A stretch of 64,000 nucleotides of DNA, taken from positions 62,001 to 126,000 of the forward strand of contig NZ_JAPWGY010000001.1 in assembly GCF_027214005.1 (NCBI RefSeq), read 5' to 3'. The number at the start of each line of letters is the position of its first letter. The stretch's first letter is position 1. A program made the position numbers and the translations under genes. The notes beneath the pieces are model-generated. The model saw nothing but the letters and a program-made list of their open reading frames with translations. It ran no database searches and had not been told where the DNA came from. Source of the DNA: Kiloniella laminariae (GTDB lineage Bacteria; Pseudomonadota; Alphaproteobacteria; Kiloniellales; Kiloniellaceae). Shown in pieces: positions 16,571 to 24,586 of this stretch.

Positions 16571-17698
16571 TTACACCCCGAGAATGGAAAAAAGGATCGA
16601 GAGCATGGCATCAAGAACAATAATCAGAAAGCTGGCCTCGACCACTGACCGGGTTGTCTGGCGGCCAACTGATTCTGCACTGCGGCTGACCTGTAATCCT
16701 TCGTGGCAACCAATCAGGGCAATGATAAAGGCAAAGATTGGCGCCTTGATCATGCCGACAAGGAAATCGCCCAGCTTTGCCGCATCCTGCAGATGGCGGA
16801 GATATTGAAATAGCGAGAGATCCAGTGTGACCATCGTCATGGCCGCACCGCCGATCAATCCCATAATATCTGCATAGAATGTCAGAAGCGGCAGGACCAG
16901 AACCAGCCCGAATATTCTCGGTAAAACCAGTGTTTCAATCGGGTCGAGACCGATTGTACGCATGGCGTCGATTTCTTCGTTGACCTTCATGGTGCCGATC
17001 TGGGCGGTAAAGGCACTGCCGGAACGCCCGGCAACAATAATAGCTGTCAGCAGAATGCCCATTTCGCGCAGAACACCGACGGCAACAAGATTGATGGTAA
17101 AGATCTGTGCCCCGAAGCGTTCCAGCTGATCTGACCCCTGAAAGGCCAGAACCACTCCGATCAGAAAAGAGATCAGGCCAACAATTGGCAGTGCATGAAG
17201 TCCTGCCTGTTCCATCTGGGCGATCAGGGAAGTAAATCTGATCCGACCTGGATGGCGTATCTGGCGCAAAGAGGCTGAAATCACCAGTCCCAAGAAGGCG
17301 ATCAACTCGCCGGCTTTGTTACAGAGCTCGAGAAAATGCCGCCCCGTTTCTGCAAAGAAAACAGCGATACCTTGCCTTTCCTGCGCTGCAGGTATGGTCT
17401 TGCTGTGGTGTTCCTCTATGGCCGAGATGATCCGTTTGACGGGATCCGGTATATTCTCAAGGACTGTATCTTTGCCACTTTCTTCAAGCCGGTTTCGAAG
17501 CTTTTGCAGCAGCAAAGCCCCGGCGCTATCCATAATTTCAACATGCTGGAGGTTGAGAACAACGCTGGTGCCCTGCTTGATTGGTAATGTCTCTATCAGA
17601 GGGAGAAGTGTGTTCAGCTCCTGGGTTATCCAGGAACCGGACAGTTGTATGGCAGTCTGGTTTTTGTCTTCTGATATCTGAAATCGGGGAGTGGTCAA
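16571..17698 (-). CDS. MlaE-like permease with N-terminal STAS domain
   Basis: Encodes 375 residues in two parts. Residues 1-100 form a STAS domain (VVLNLQHVEIMDSAGALLLQ), and residues about 125-375 are the MlaE permease (GLISFLIGVVLAFQGSDQL, TAIIVAGRSGSAFTAQIGTM, MRTIGLDPIETLVLPR). In E. coli the STAS partner MlaB is a separate protein; here it is fused, as in many alphaproteobacteria. It is the first gene of the operon permease-ATPase-Mce protein-lipoprotein, likely for phospholipid traffic between the membranes. Confidence 0.9.
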   Translation of the reverse strand: MTTPRFQISEDKNQTAIQLSGSWITQELNTLLPLIETLPIKQGTSVVLNLQHVEIMDSAGALLLQKLRNRLEESGKDTVLENIPDPVKRIISAIEEHHSKTIPAAQERQGIAVFFAETGRHFLELCNKAGELIAFLGLVISASLRQIRHPGRIRFTSLIAQMEQAGLHALPIVGLISFLIGVVLAFQGSDQLERFGAQIFTINLVAVGVLREMGILLTAIIVAGRSGSAFTAQIGTMKVNEEIDAMRTIGLDPIETLVLPRIFGLVLVLPLLTFYADIMGLIGGAAMTMVTLDLSLFQYLRHLQDAAKLGDFLVGMIKAPIFAFIIALIGCHEGLQVSRSAESVGRQTTRSVVEASFLIIVLDAMLSILFSILGV

Positions 17699-17825
17699 GT
17701 TGGGGCGCGCCGCAAGGTTGTTGAATGATAGGGGTAGTCTAGATCAACTGCGGGTGTTTGCAAAAGCATCGTTTTTCTCCCTGTTGCGCGGAGGCACAAC
17801 AGGTTTTCTGCTTTGCTATTTCAGC

Positions 17826-18425
17826 TTACACCGCTGCGCTCAGGATTTTATCGGTATCAGATCCGCCACTTAAAAAGGCCGAGTGTACCCGGCGAGCATA
17901 ACTGAGATCTGCCAATCGCTTGTTTGAGAGAGTCTTGTCATGGCGCCCGGTTGCACCGAGAACAAATGGCTGTATCAACTCAGGGGGAGCCGGAACAACC
18001 CGCTCATCTCTAGGGAGCTCAACCTCAGCCAGGGTGAAATAGGTCTTCCCTTTGTGTTTTAAAAAATCGACATCCCATGTAAGACCATCAACGATGAACT
18101 TGTAACGGACTTTGTGGATATCGAGTTCCCGAACTGACCAAAGCGCGGCAAAATCCTCTTTCGCAATATCTGTCTCTACCTCGACCACATCATCACCGAC
18201 CCGGTGTTTATAGGTATAGATATAACGGATTCTGCCTGTTTTGAGATCGGTCCATTCCCGGACTCTTGAGCCCTTGCGAATATAGCCCTGTTTAATGGAA
18301 ACACGAAAAAAATCAGATGCTTGCAATTCTGTTTCCAAGACGCCGTCAGGGTCATGAAGGGCAAATTTGTATTCGTTTTCTACCGGCATATCACGCCATT
18401 CCCAAGGGATACCACGAACTTTCAT
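17826..18425 (-). CDS. CYTH-like domain protein
   Basis: Encodes 199 residues. The opening VENEYKFAL has the E-x-E-x-K pattern of CYTH (CyaB/thiamine-triphosphatase) tunnel enzymes. Alternating charged strands follow: RKGSRVREW, RYIYTYKHRVGDD, VEVETDI, VRYKFIVDGLTWDVDFLKHK and FTLAEVELP. Such enzymes act on triphosphates or inorganic polyphosphate with a divalent metal. The family call rests on the pattern of acidic and basic strand residues, not on close similarity. It stands apart from neighbouring genes on either side and its substrate is unknown. Confidence 0.6.
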   Translation of the reverse strand: MKVRGIPWEWRDMPVENEYKFALHDPDGVLETELQASDFFRVSIKQGYIRKGSRVREWTDLKTGRIRYIYTYKHRVGDDVVEVETDIAKEDFAALWSVRELDIHKVRYKFIVDGLTWDVDFLKHKGKTYFTLAEVELPRDERVVPAPPELIQPFVLGATGRHDKTLSNKRLADLSYARRVHSAFLSGGSDTDKILSAAV

Positions 18426-18592
18426 TACTCTGTTTTACAAGCTTATGCCAGTTCAAGAGAGTCATGTCATAATAGTTTCATATTTGGGTATTCGCAAAAT
18501 TCAACGAGTTAACCATATTGTCATGCTTGCAAGGTTATAGCAGATGATCCAGATTGTCGGGGTGTTTGCTGGGGCTATTCCCTGATTGATGT

Positions 18593-19402
18593 ATGTTGAT
18601 GTTCGTAATTGGTATTCCTTCCAGAATGAAATTTGTTTTAATCTTCCAGATATTTTTTCTTTCGCTTTCCTCATTGGTCCAGGCCAGTCACGAGACGCTC
18701 AAGGCTGTGGTCCCACTTGAAAAACCATGGGGATATGTTGATGAAAAAGGACAGTTGGTCGGTGTCGTCGTCGAGTATTTTGATGCTCTTTCAAAGGAAC
18801 TCGGAGAGCCTATTGAAGTACATGCCGTGCCGGAAAAAAGGTTGAAATATGGATTGGAAAAAGGCTTGTACGACCTTTCTGTCATGTTCTGGCAAGAAGG
18901 GATGCAAGAGGTTTTAACACCTGTTATGCCGACAGTACGACTGGACAAAATGGTGATTACCCACAAAGATCTGGTGCTCCAGTCGGATAAAGACATCCTG
19001 GGTCTGAAGATGGCTGTGGTCAGGGGATCCAATAGCGGAAGCTGGATTGATCGCAGCGACAAAATCGAAAAAATTGGAACGGCGAATTATACCGAAGCTC
19101 TTTGGCTCATGAAGCAAAAGCGGGTTGAGGCTGTTATCGGAACACTGCCTGTGCTGGATGCTGCAATCGAGCACCACAAGATGTCCTGGGAAGATTTTAG
19201 TAAACCCTATTTTCTCAACTGTCGCGTTGTCTGGCTGGTCGCGTCGAAAAAATCCTGGCAACGGGTACATATCTCTACCTTGGCAGCAGCTGCAAAACGT
19301 CTTTCCAAAAGCGACCAGTGGGAAGCGTTAAAAGGGAAGGCGTCCGGTAAATCTCTATTATGGTTAAGTGATCATAATCATCTGCCTGACGCTGGGAAGT
19401 GA
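18593..19402 (+). CDS. Periplasmic amino-acid-type solute-binding protein (SBP family 3)
   Basis: Encodes up to 269 residues. A signal peptide (MKFVLIFQIFFLSLSSLVQA from Met12 at 18626) precedes the mature part. LKAVVPLEKPWGYVDEKGQL, VVEYFDALSKELG and GLKMAVVRGSNSGSW follow the type-II binding-protein fold of family 3. No ribosome site marks the start clearly, so 18626 is as likely as 18593. No permease or ATPase is adjacent, so it may be an orphan receptor or a sensor partner of the histidine kinase gene 264 bp downstream. Confidence 0.7.
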   Translation: MLMFVIGIPSRMKFVLIFQIFFLSLSSLVQASHETLKAVVPLEKPWGYVDEKGQLVGVVVEYFDALSKELGEPIEVHAVPEKRLKYGLEKGLYDLSVMFWQEGMQEVLTPVMPTVRLDKMVITHKDLVLQSDKDILGLKMAVVRGSNSGSWIDRSDKIEKIGTANYTEALWLMKQKRVEAVIGTLPVLDAAIEHHKMSWEDFSKPYFLNCRVVWLVASKKSWQRVHISTLAAAAKRLSKSDQWEALKGKASGKSLLWLSDHNHLPDAGK

Positions 19403-19666
19403 TGATCCATTTCCTGGTCACGAACAGAAGAAAGCACATGTCGGGGTCTTTTTGCTTTCTATTGTACTTAAGTCGGAAGTAACATCCGGGGAAAAATCTG
19501 CTAAGCTGTTGTCGCTTTTCTAAAACATCCAGCTTTTGTGCTGTGGGGTCAGTCTTTGTCCTTCTGGTCACCAGGCAGAAAATCGCAATGAAAAGCTCTA
19601 TCTGCTTCGGGAGTCGGCGAAGCAGGCAAGGGTGCCCTTACTGATCAATGTCAGGAAATATGAGCC

Positions 19667-21007
19667 GTGAGTGTGAAGCAGCAGAATATGAAGCGAAAGG
19701 CTGGAGAAGCTGATGTTGCTGAACTTCTGTCTGAAAACCTGCATCTCGGCATTTTTAACAATTTTGCAGTCAAGCTTATCGGCATTCCGACGAAAGCAGA
19801 ACTCGCGTGGTTTGTGGCCAGGGAAGTCGTACAACGCTTTGGTTTTGTCGATTGTGTAGTCTACTATCTTGAACCGGATGGAACCCGGCTTCGCCAAATG
19901 TCTGCGATTGGGGAGAAAAATCCCGAGAGCGATACCATTTTTAATCAGCTTACAATTCCGATCGAGAATGGCATCGTCGGCAGTGTTGCGCGCTCAAAAG
20001 TGCCGGTTTGTATCGATGATATCAGAAAAGATCCCCGGTATATCGTGGATCTGGAAGGCATGCGCTCTGAAATCTGTGTACCGCTGCTGGGGCATGACAA
20101 TCAGCTTTTGGGGGTGATTGACTGTGAAAACCCAAATCCGGGCTGGTTCGGCGACAATCACCAGAAAATTCTGACCACCATTGCTGCCATGATGAGCGCC
20201 AAGCTCATGTTGTTGGACAAGGAACAGGCGCAGAAGCGGGTTGAGCTTGAGCTTTTGCTGGCAAAGGAAGCTGCTGAAGAAGCCAATGCTGCAAAAACAG
20301 CCTTCCTGGCCAATATGAGCCATGAATTAAGAACACCCCTGAATGCGATCATCGGGTTTTCCGATTTTATCACCGGGGAATATCTCGGAGAGTTGGGAAA
20401 TGAAAAGTACCGGGATTATATCGGATCTATAAATTCGGCCGGAAAACATCTTCTCGATCTTATCAATGATATTCTTGATACAGCCAAGGTGGATTCAGGC
20501 ACCGTTATACTCAATGAAGTGGCCTGTGATCTGACTCAACTGCTTGAGGAGGCCCTGGTCGTTATTTCTGGCGACCCAAAAGCGAACGAACTACAGGTGA
20601 GTTATACCGTTGCGGGAGGTTGTCCGGTTTTGTGGGCTGATGCGCGTTGTGTGAAACAGATACTTTTCAACCTCTTGTCAAACGCAGTCAAGTTTACGCC
20701 AGCTAAGGGCAAGGTGAGCGTGCATGCAGAGGTGACTGAGCAGAAGGCGATAACCCTTATTGTCAAGGATACGGGGATTGGAATTGCCGAGGAAAACCTT
20801 TTGCGGGTGGCTCAACCCTTTAACCAGGTTCATGATGACTATCTGATTAAATCTCCGGCCAGGGGAACGGGCCTTGGGCTTCCTCTGGCAAAAAAACTGG
20901 CCGAATTGCACGGCGCGGTTTTTTCTCTGGAAAGCAAAGTCGGGCAGGGCACAAAAGTTGTGGTGTCTTTTCCACCAGAACGTTCCCAAATTCGACAGAC
21001 TGATTAA
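19667..21007 (+). CDS. GAF domain sensor histidine kinase
   Basis: Encodes 446 residues from GTG 19667 (AGGAAA about 10 bases before). A GAF domain occupies about residues 40-175 (GIVGSVARSKVPVCIDDIRK, EICVPLLGHDNQLLGVIDCE). A helical linker then leads to the phosphoacceptor block FLANMSHELRTPLNAIIGFS (His near residue 225). The ATP-binding boxes are intact: N-box NLLSNAVKFTPAKG, G1 DTGIGI, G2 GTGLGLPLAKKL. No membrane segment is seen, so it is a cytoplasmic sensor. No response regulator is adjacent, so it is an orphan kinase. Confidence 0.9.
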   Translation: MSVKQQNMKRKAGEADVAELLSENLHLGIFNNFAVKLIGIPTKAELAWFVAREVVQRFGFVDCVVYYLEPDGTRLRQMSAIGEKNPESDTIFNQLTIPIENGIVGSVARSKVPVCIDDIRKDPRYIVDLEGMRSEICVPLLGHDNQLLGVIDCENPNPGWFGDNHQKILTTIAAMMSAKLMLLDKEQAQKRVELELLLAKEAAEEANAAKTAFLANMSHELRTPLNAIIGFSDFITGEYLGELGNEKYRDYIGSINSAGKHLLDLINDILDTAKVDSGTVILNEVACDLTQLLEEALVVISGDPKANELQVSYTVAGGCPVLWADARCVKQILFNLLSNAVKFTPAKGKVSVHAEVTEQKAITLIVKDTGIGIAEENLLRVAQPFNQVHDDYLIKSPARGTGLGLPLAKKLAELHGAVFSLESKVGQGTKVVVSFPPERSQIRQTD

Positions 21008-21150
21008 ATACTGTTTCCAGAATTAATGCAGGCCTTGCTTTAATCCGGGGATAAAAGGTTATTCCCTTCTTGTTTCTTACGGCCTGTTTCTTGCGGCCTG
21101 TTTCTCACAGACGATTTCCGTCGCGCGTTTCCCTAAACCCATGGATACTT

Positions 21151-21918
21151 ATGGATTTTCAGATGTTGTTTGAATACAGCTATGGCTTTTATCTTGTCGC
21201 AGCAATTGCTGTTCTGATCACCGGAATTTCAAAAAGCGGCTTTTCTGGCGGTATCGGCGCCTTGACGGTTCCTATGATGGCGCTGTTTGTGTCACCGCTG
21301 AAGGCGGCAGCAATCATGTTGCCGATCCTCTGCTTTATGGATCTGCTGAGTATTCTTGCCTATCGGAAAAATTGGCATGGACGCAACCTGGTTCTGTTGC
21401 TTTCAGGGGCTTTGCCCGGGATCGTGATTGGTACGCTGACCTTCAGCTATGTTGATCCGGATAACGTACGCTTGTTGCTGGGGGTGGTGACGCTGGTTTT
21501 TGGATTAAGTTATTTTGTAACACGGCAGAAAGTCGAGGCTGTCGCTACTGAGCCCTCAACGCCGCTTGGACTTGGTTGTGGTCTGCTTTCTGGCTTCACC
21601 AGCTTTGTGGCACATGCGGGAGGGCCCCCTGTGAAATACTTTTTGTTACGACAGCGTATGGACAAGACTCTTTTTGTCGGCACCAACGTTGTCTTTTTTC
21701 TGGTGGTCAATCAGGTCAAGATCATTCCCTATGCCTGGATTGGTCAGTTTTCGACAGAAAATCTTCTGCTCTCGCTGGTGTTTGCGCCTTTGGTTCCGCT
21801 TGGGATCTGGCTTGGCTTGAAGTTACACAAGGTCCTCTCGCCCGAGCTTTTTTATAAAATAAGCTATCTCATGATGGTGGTCGCGGGAATCAAGCTGATC
21901 TATGACAGCTTTGCTTGA
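21151..21918 (+). CDS. TauE/SafE family permease
   Basis: Encodes 255 residues from ATG 21151 (GGA just upstream); the frame extends to 21070 but the extra residues are not family-like. The protein is almost all membrane helices, with LITGISKSGFSGGIGALTVP near residue 25 and a second copy of the motif, GFTSFVAHAGGPPVKYFLLR, near residue 150. This tandem pattern is typical of the sulfite/anion exporter TauE/SafE family. The anion or organic acid transported is unknown. A strong terminator follows. Confidence 0.87.
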   Translation: MDFQMLFEYSYGFYLVAAIAVLITGISKSGFSGGIGALTVPMMALFVSPLKAAAIMLPILCFMDLLSILAYRKNWHGRNLVLLLSGALPGIVIGTLTFSYVDPDNVRLLLGVVTLVFGLSYFVTRQKVEAVATEPSTPLGLGCGLLSGFTSFVAHAGGPPVKYFLLRQRMDKTLFVGTNVVFFLVVNQVKIIPYAWIGQFSTENLLLSLVFAPLVPLGIWLGLKLHKVLSPELFYKISYLMMVVAGIKLIYDSFA

Positions 21919-21931
21919 GAAAATCTGCTGC

Positions 21932-21974
21932 AAAAAAAACCCGGGCAACGGCTGTGACCTGTTGCCCGGGTTTT
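21932..21974. terminator. Bidirectional intrinsic terminator
   Basis: AACCCGGGCAAC (21938-21949) and GTTGCCCGGGTT (21961-21972) form a perfect 12-bp stem, with an A-run before and TTTT after. It serves both the TauE-like gene and the convergent dioxygenase gene at 22000. Confidence 0.9.
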
Positions 21975-21999
21975 GGTTATTTGTGTTGTTGGAAAGAGG

Positions 22000-23163
22000 T
22001 TAAAGGCCGGAAATGATTTCACCGTACCGTTTGCTCAGGACACGCAGGCGGCTGTCGAAGTCACTTCGGTCAACATAACAGCCCCGCAGATGTCGTGCAC
22101 CTGTCGCATCAAAAGCCTTCCGCCCGTGCATGACGCGTCGATTGTCAAAGATACAGAGATCACCAGATTTCATCTTGATTGAAATGACGAAACGGCGGTC
22201 GTTGATCAGGATCATCAATCTGCGGAAGGCAAGGTAGAAACTTTCCATGATGTCTTCGTCCATGTCGAAGGTATCTACCAGATGCGGGCTGTACCGCAGC
22301 TCTACCAGATGACCGTTCTCATCGACATTGATAATCGGATGGCGGCTGCGGATATCTGTTTCGCTATCGTGAAAGCGCATGGGGACGGTAACAGTACTTA
22401 ACAGCTTGAAAGCTTCGGGATCGGTTGCCTTTAATTCTTCGATAATTCTGAAGCCATCTGCATAAGTGGATTCTCCCCCCCGGCTGTCATTGACCAGGCA
22501 ATGGAGAAACTGGAAGCCAGGGGGAATTTCCTGATTGATCAGATCGATGTGCAGAGGCAACCCTTCAGAGGTGTAGGCATTGTTGATCGGGTTGGCGACA
22601 GATCGCACATTGAATATCTTGCCAAAATTTGTTTCTCGCAAAAAGGCAATGCGTTGAGCGACATCGGTTATGCCTTCGTCATTGCAGGGAACATTTCGCA
22701 CATAGGAGATCCCGTCGCGCTTGACTGCTTTGAGCCAATCGAACAGGACCCGGTCATCGCGCATGAGATCTTCGTACTGGATCTCATAGATACGATCACG
22801 CATTTCCACACCCCAGGGCTCGGCCCATTTCTCGGGTGCAGATTTGAAATCGGGTGAATAGGCATGATCATAGAGCCACTGCAAGCGATAGACGCTTTTG
22901 TGTGCATCTTCTGACCACGAGACATAGAGATGCTCTTCATCGAAACTTGAGGCGACAGCATGGATGTCGGGACTGACCGAGGTCAGGTTGAAAAGGCGTT
23001 CTTCTGTCGAGGGATGAAATCCGCTGGGACAATTGTCGCGAAGCCATAGATAGTGGTAGGTGGCTTTTTTGCCATCTGCCCAGACAATTTTCAGGGCATG
23101 ACCTGTCTGTTCAAGCGACTGTATTGTTATGCCGGAATAGGTTAAAGGCACGGCAGAATTCAT
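22000..23163 (-). CDS. Gamma-butyrobetaine hydroxylase-like 2-oxoglutarate/Fe(II) dioxygenase
   Basis: Encodes 387 residues, the size of gamma-butyrobetaine dioxygenase. An N-terminal DUF971-type domain (YHYLWLRDNCPSGFHP, residues about 37-52) precedes the TauD-type core (NNAYTSEGLPLHIDLINQE, with His-x-Asp; distal His in RRVMHGRKAF; FDNRR before it). Homologous enzymes hydroxylate gamma-butyrobetaine to carnitine, or trimethyllysine. The N-terminal zinc-binding cysteine cluster of the mammalian enzyme is reduced to one Cys, so zinc is probably not bound there. It is divergent from the aminotransferase gene; the two may share an operator. The substrate is inferred to be a betaine-like amine. 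Confidence 0.82.
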   Translation of the reverse strand: MNSAVPLTYSGITIQSLEQTGHALKIVWADGKKATYHYLWLRDNCPSGFHPSTEERLFNLTSVSPDIHAVASSFDEEHLYVSWSEDAHKSVYRLQWLYDHAYSPDFKSAPEKWAEPWGVEMRDRIYEIQYEDLMRDDRVLFDWLKAVKRDGISYVRNVPCNDEGITDVAQRIAFLRETNFGKIFNVRSVANPINNAYTSEGLPLHIDLINQEIPPGFQFLHCLVNDSRGGESTYADGFRIIEELKATDPEAFKLLSTVTVPMRFHDSETDIRSRHPIINVDENGHLVELRYSPHLVDTFDMDEDIMESFYLAFRRLMILINDRRFVISIKMKSGDLCIFDNRRVMHGRKAFDATGARHLRGCYVDRSDFDSRLRVLSKRYGEIISGL

Positions 23164-23275
23164 GATCTCACTCCGTTAATGCGCTTTGTCGTACGATTGG
23201 CCATAGACAAAGTTATCTAGATTTTCTTCTGTGAATTTGAACCTCTTCGCACAGGGGGAAAAGTGATATTATTTT

Positions 23276-23289
23276 ACTGATCGTTCAGT
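23276..23289. promoter_or_regulatory. Palindrome ACTGATCGTTCAGT, TetR/BetI-type operator candidate
   Basis: ACTGA (23276-23280) and TCAGT (23285-23289) flank TCGT in the 237-bp gap between the divergent dioxygenase and aminotransferase genes. The core TGA-TCGTTCA resembles sites of TetR-family repressors, including BetI-type sites of choline/betaine genes. No TetR gene lies in the window, so the regulator would act from elsewhere. Confidence 0.4.
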
Positions 23290-23400
23290 TTTTCTCTTAA
23301 ATCAGAAGAGCTTCCTGTTATATGACACGGCTCTTTGATTGCCTAGAAAGACGCAGCGGTGTTACGATGGAAACAGTCACAAGAGTCGGGGAACGACACC

Positions 23401-24555
23401 ATGAAAGAAGCCAATTCCGTCCTGTCATCCTATAGCACCACAGTCTTCGAAGTCATGTCCCGCCTGGCGCTGGAACATGATGCAATCAACCTGGGTCAGG
23501 GCTTTCCGGATGAAGATGGGCCAGAGGATCTTCGGCGGGTAGCCGCCGAAGCACTGATTGCCGGACCAAACCAGTATCCACCGATGATGGGACTGCCGGT
23601 ATTGAGGCAGGCGGTGGCCAGTCACGACAAAAGATTTTATGGATTGAATCTGGATTGGCAAACCGAGGTGATGGTGACTTCAGGGGCAACGGAGGCTCTG
23701 GCCGATTGTCTGCTCGGTTTGATCGAACCGGGGGATGAAGTCATTGTGCTTGAACCCTATTACGACTGTTATCTGCCGTTGATCAAACGTGCCGGGGGGA
23801 TTCCCAAGGTGGTTCGAATGAGCCCTCCGGACTGGAAACTGCCGCTGGAAGAGCTGGAAGACGCTTTTACGCAGGACACCAAACTGATCATGATCAACAG
23901 CCCCATGAACCCCGTGGGCAAGGTTTTCAGCTGGGATGAACTGGAAGCACTGGCAGAGATGTGCTTGCGTTATGATGTCTTTGCCGTTTGTGACGAGGTT
24001 TATGAACATCTGGTCTTTGGCGGGCAGAAACACTATCCCCTTTTGACACTTCCGGGGATGCGGGATCGAACGGTCAGAATTGGCTCTGCTGGAAAAAGCT
24101 TTGCGTTGACCGGCTGGAAGGTTGGCTACATCTGTGCTGCTCCTGAGGTTCTGGCACCGATTGCCAAGGCGCATCAATTCAACACCTTTACGACTGCCCC
24201 GCATTTGCAAAAGGCTGTAGCGGAAGGGCTGGCCAAGGACCGTGCCTATTTTGACGGCCTGATCAAAGAACTGCAGGGTAAGCGGGACTATCTCTCGAAG
24301 GAGCTTGCTGCCATGGGGTTCAAGGTTTTGCCCTGTGAAGGCACATTTTTTGTGACCGTAGATTTTTCCGGGCTGTATCGCGGTACTGACGAGGCATTCT
24401 GCCGCCACATCACTACCGAAGCCAAGGTTGCAGCTGTCCCCATTAGTGTGTTCTACGAAATGGAAGGTCCAACCCAAATGGCCCGTTTTTGCTTCAGCAA
24501 AAAAATGTCTGTGCTAGAAGAGGCCGTCAGACGTTTGAAAGGGCTGTTTTCGTAA
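23401..24555 (+). CDS. Class I/II PLP-dependent aminotransferase
   Basis: Encodes 384 residues from ATG 23401 (GGGGAA nine bases before); the frame opens earlier at 23359. It is a fold-type-I aminotransferase: INLGQGFPDEDGPEDLRRVA, NQYPPMMGLPVLRQAVA, NSPMNPVGKVFSWDE, and the PLP Lys in SAGKSFALTGWKVGY (near residue 235). The sequence resembles kynurenine/methionine-type aminotransferases (YbdL, KAT). It is followed by a convergent MocR regulator. Its partner gene may be the divergent dioxygenase. The amino donor is unknown. Confidence 0.87.
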   Translation: MKEANSVLSSYSTTVFEVMSRLALEHDAINLGQGFPDEDGPEDLRRVAAEALIAGPNQYPPMMGLPVLRQAVASHDKRFYGLNLDWQTEVMVTSGATEALADCLLGLIEPGDEVIVLEPYYDCYLPLIKRAGGIPKVVRMSPPDWKLPLEELEDAFTQDTKLIMINSPMNPVGKVFSWDELEALAEMCLRYDVFAVCDEVYEHLVFGGQKHYPLLTLPGMRDRTVRIGSAGKSFALTGWKVGYICAAPEVLAPIAKAHQFNTFTTAPHLQKAVAEGLAKDRAYFDGLIKELQGKRDYLSKELAAMGFKVLPCEGTFFVTVDFSGLYRGTDEAFCRHITTEAKVAAVPISVFYEMEGPTQMARFCFSKKMSVLEEAVRRLKGLFS

Positions 24556-24586
24556 ATCACAATTTCTTGTGACATTACGGGAGGAA

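Noticed and set aside
19429-19460. Stem AGAAAGCA/TGCTTTCT after the solute-binding-protein gene
   Set aside because: Loop of 16 bases and no U-run; too weak to call a terminator.
23680-24477. 265-residue open frame opposite the aminotransferase gene
   Set aside because: The aminotransferase frame has all PLP motifs; this one has none.
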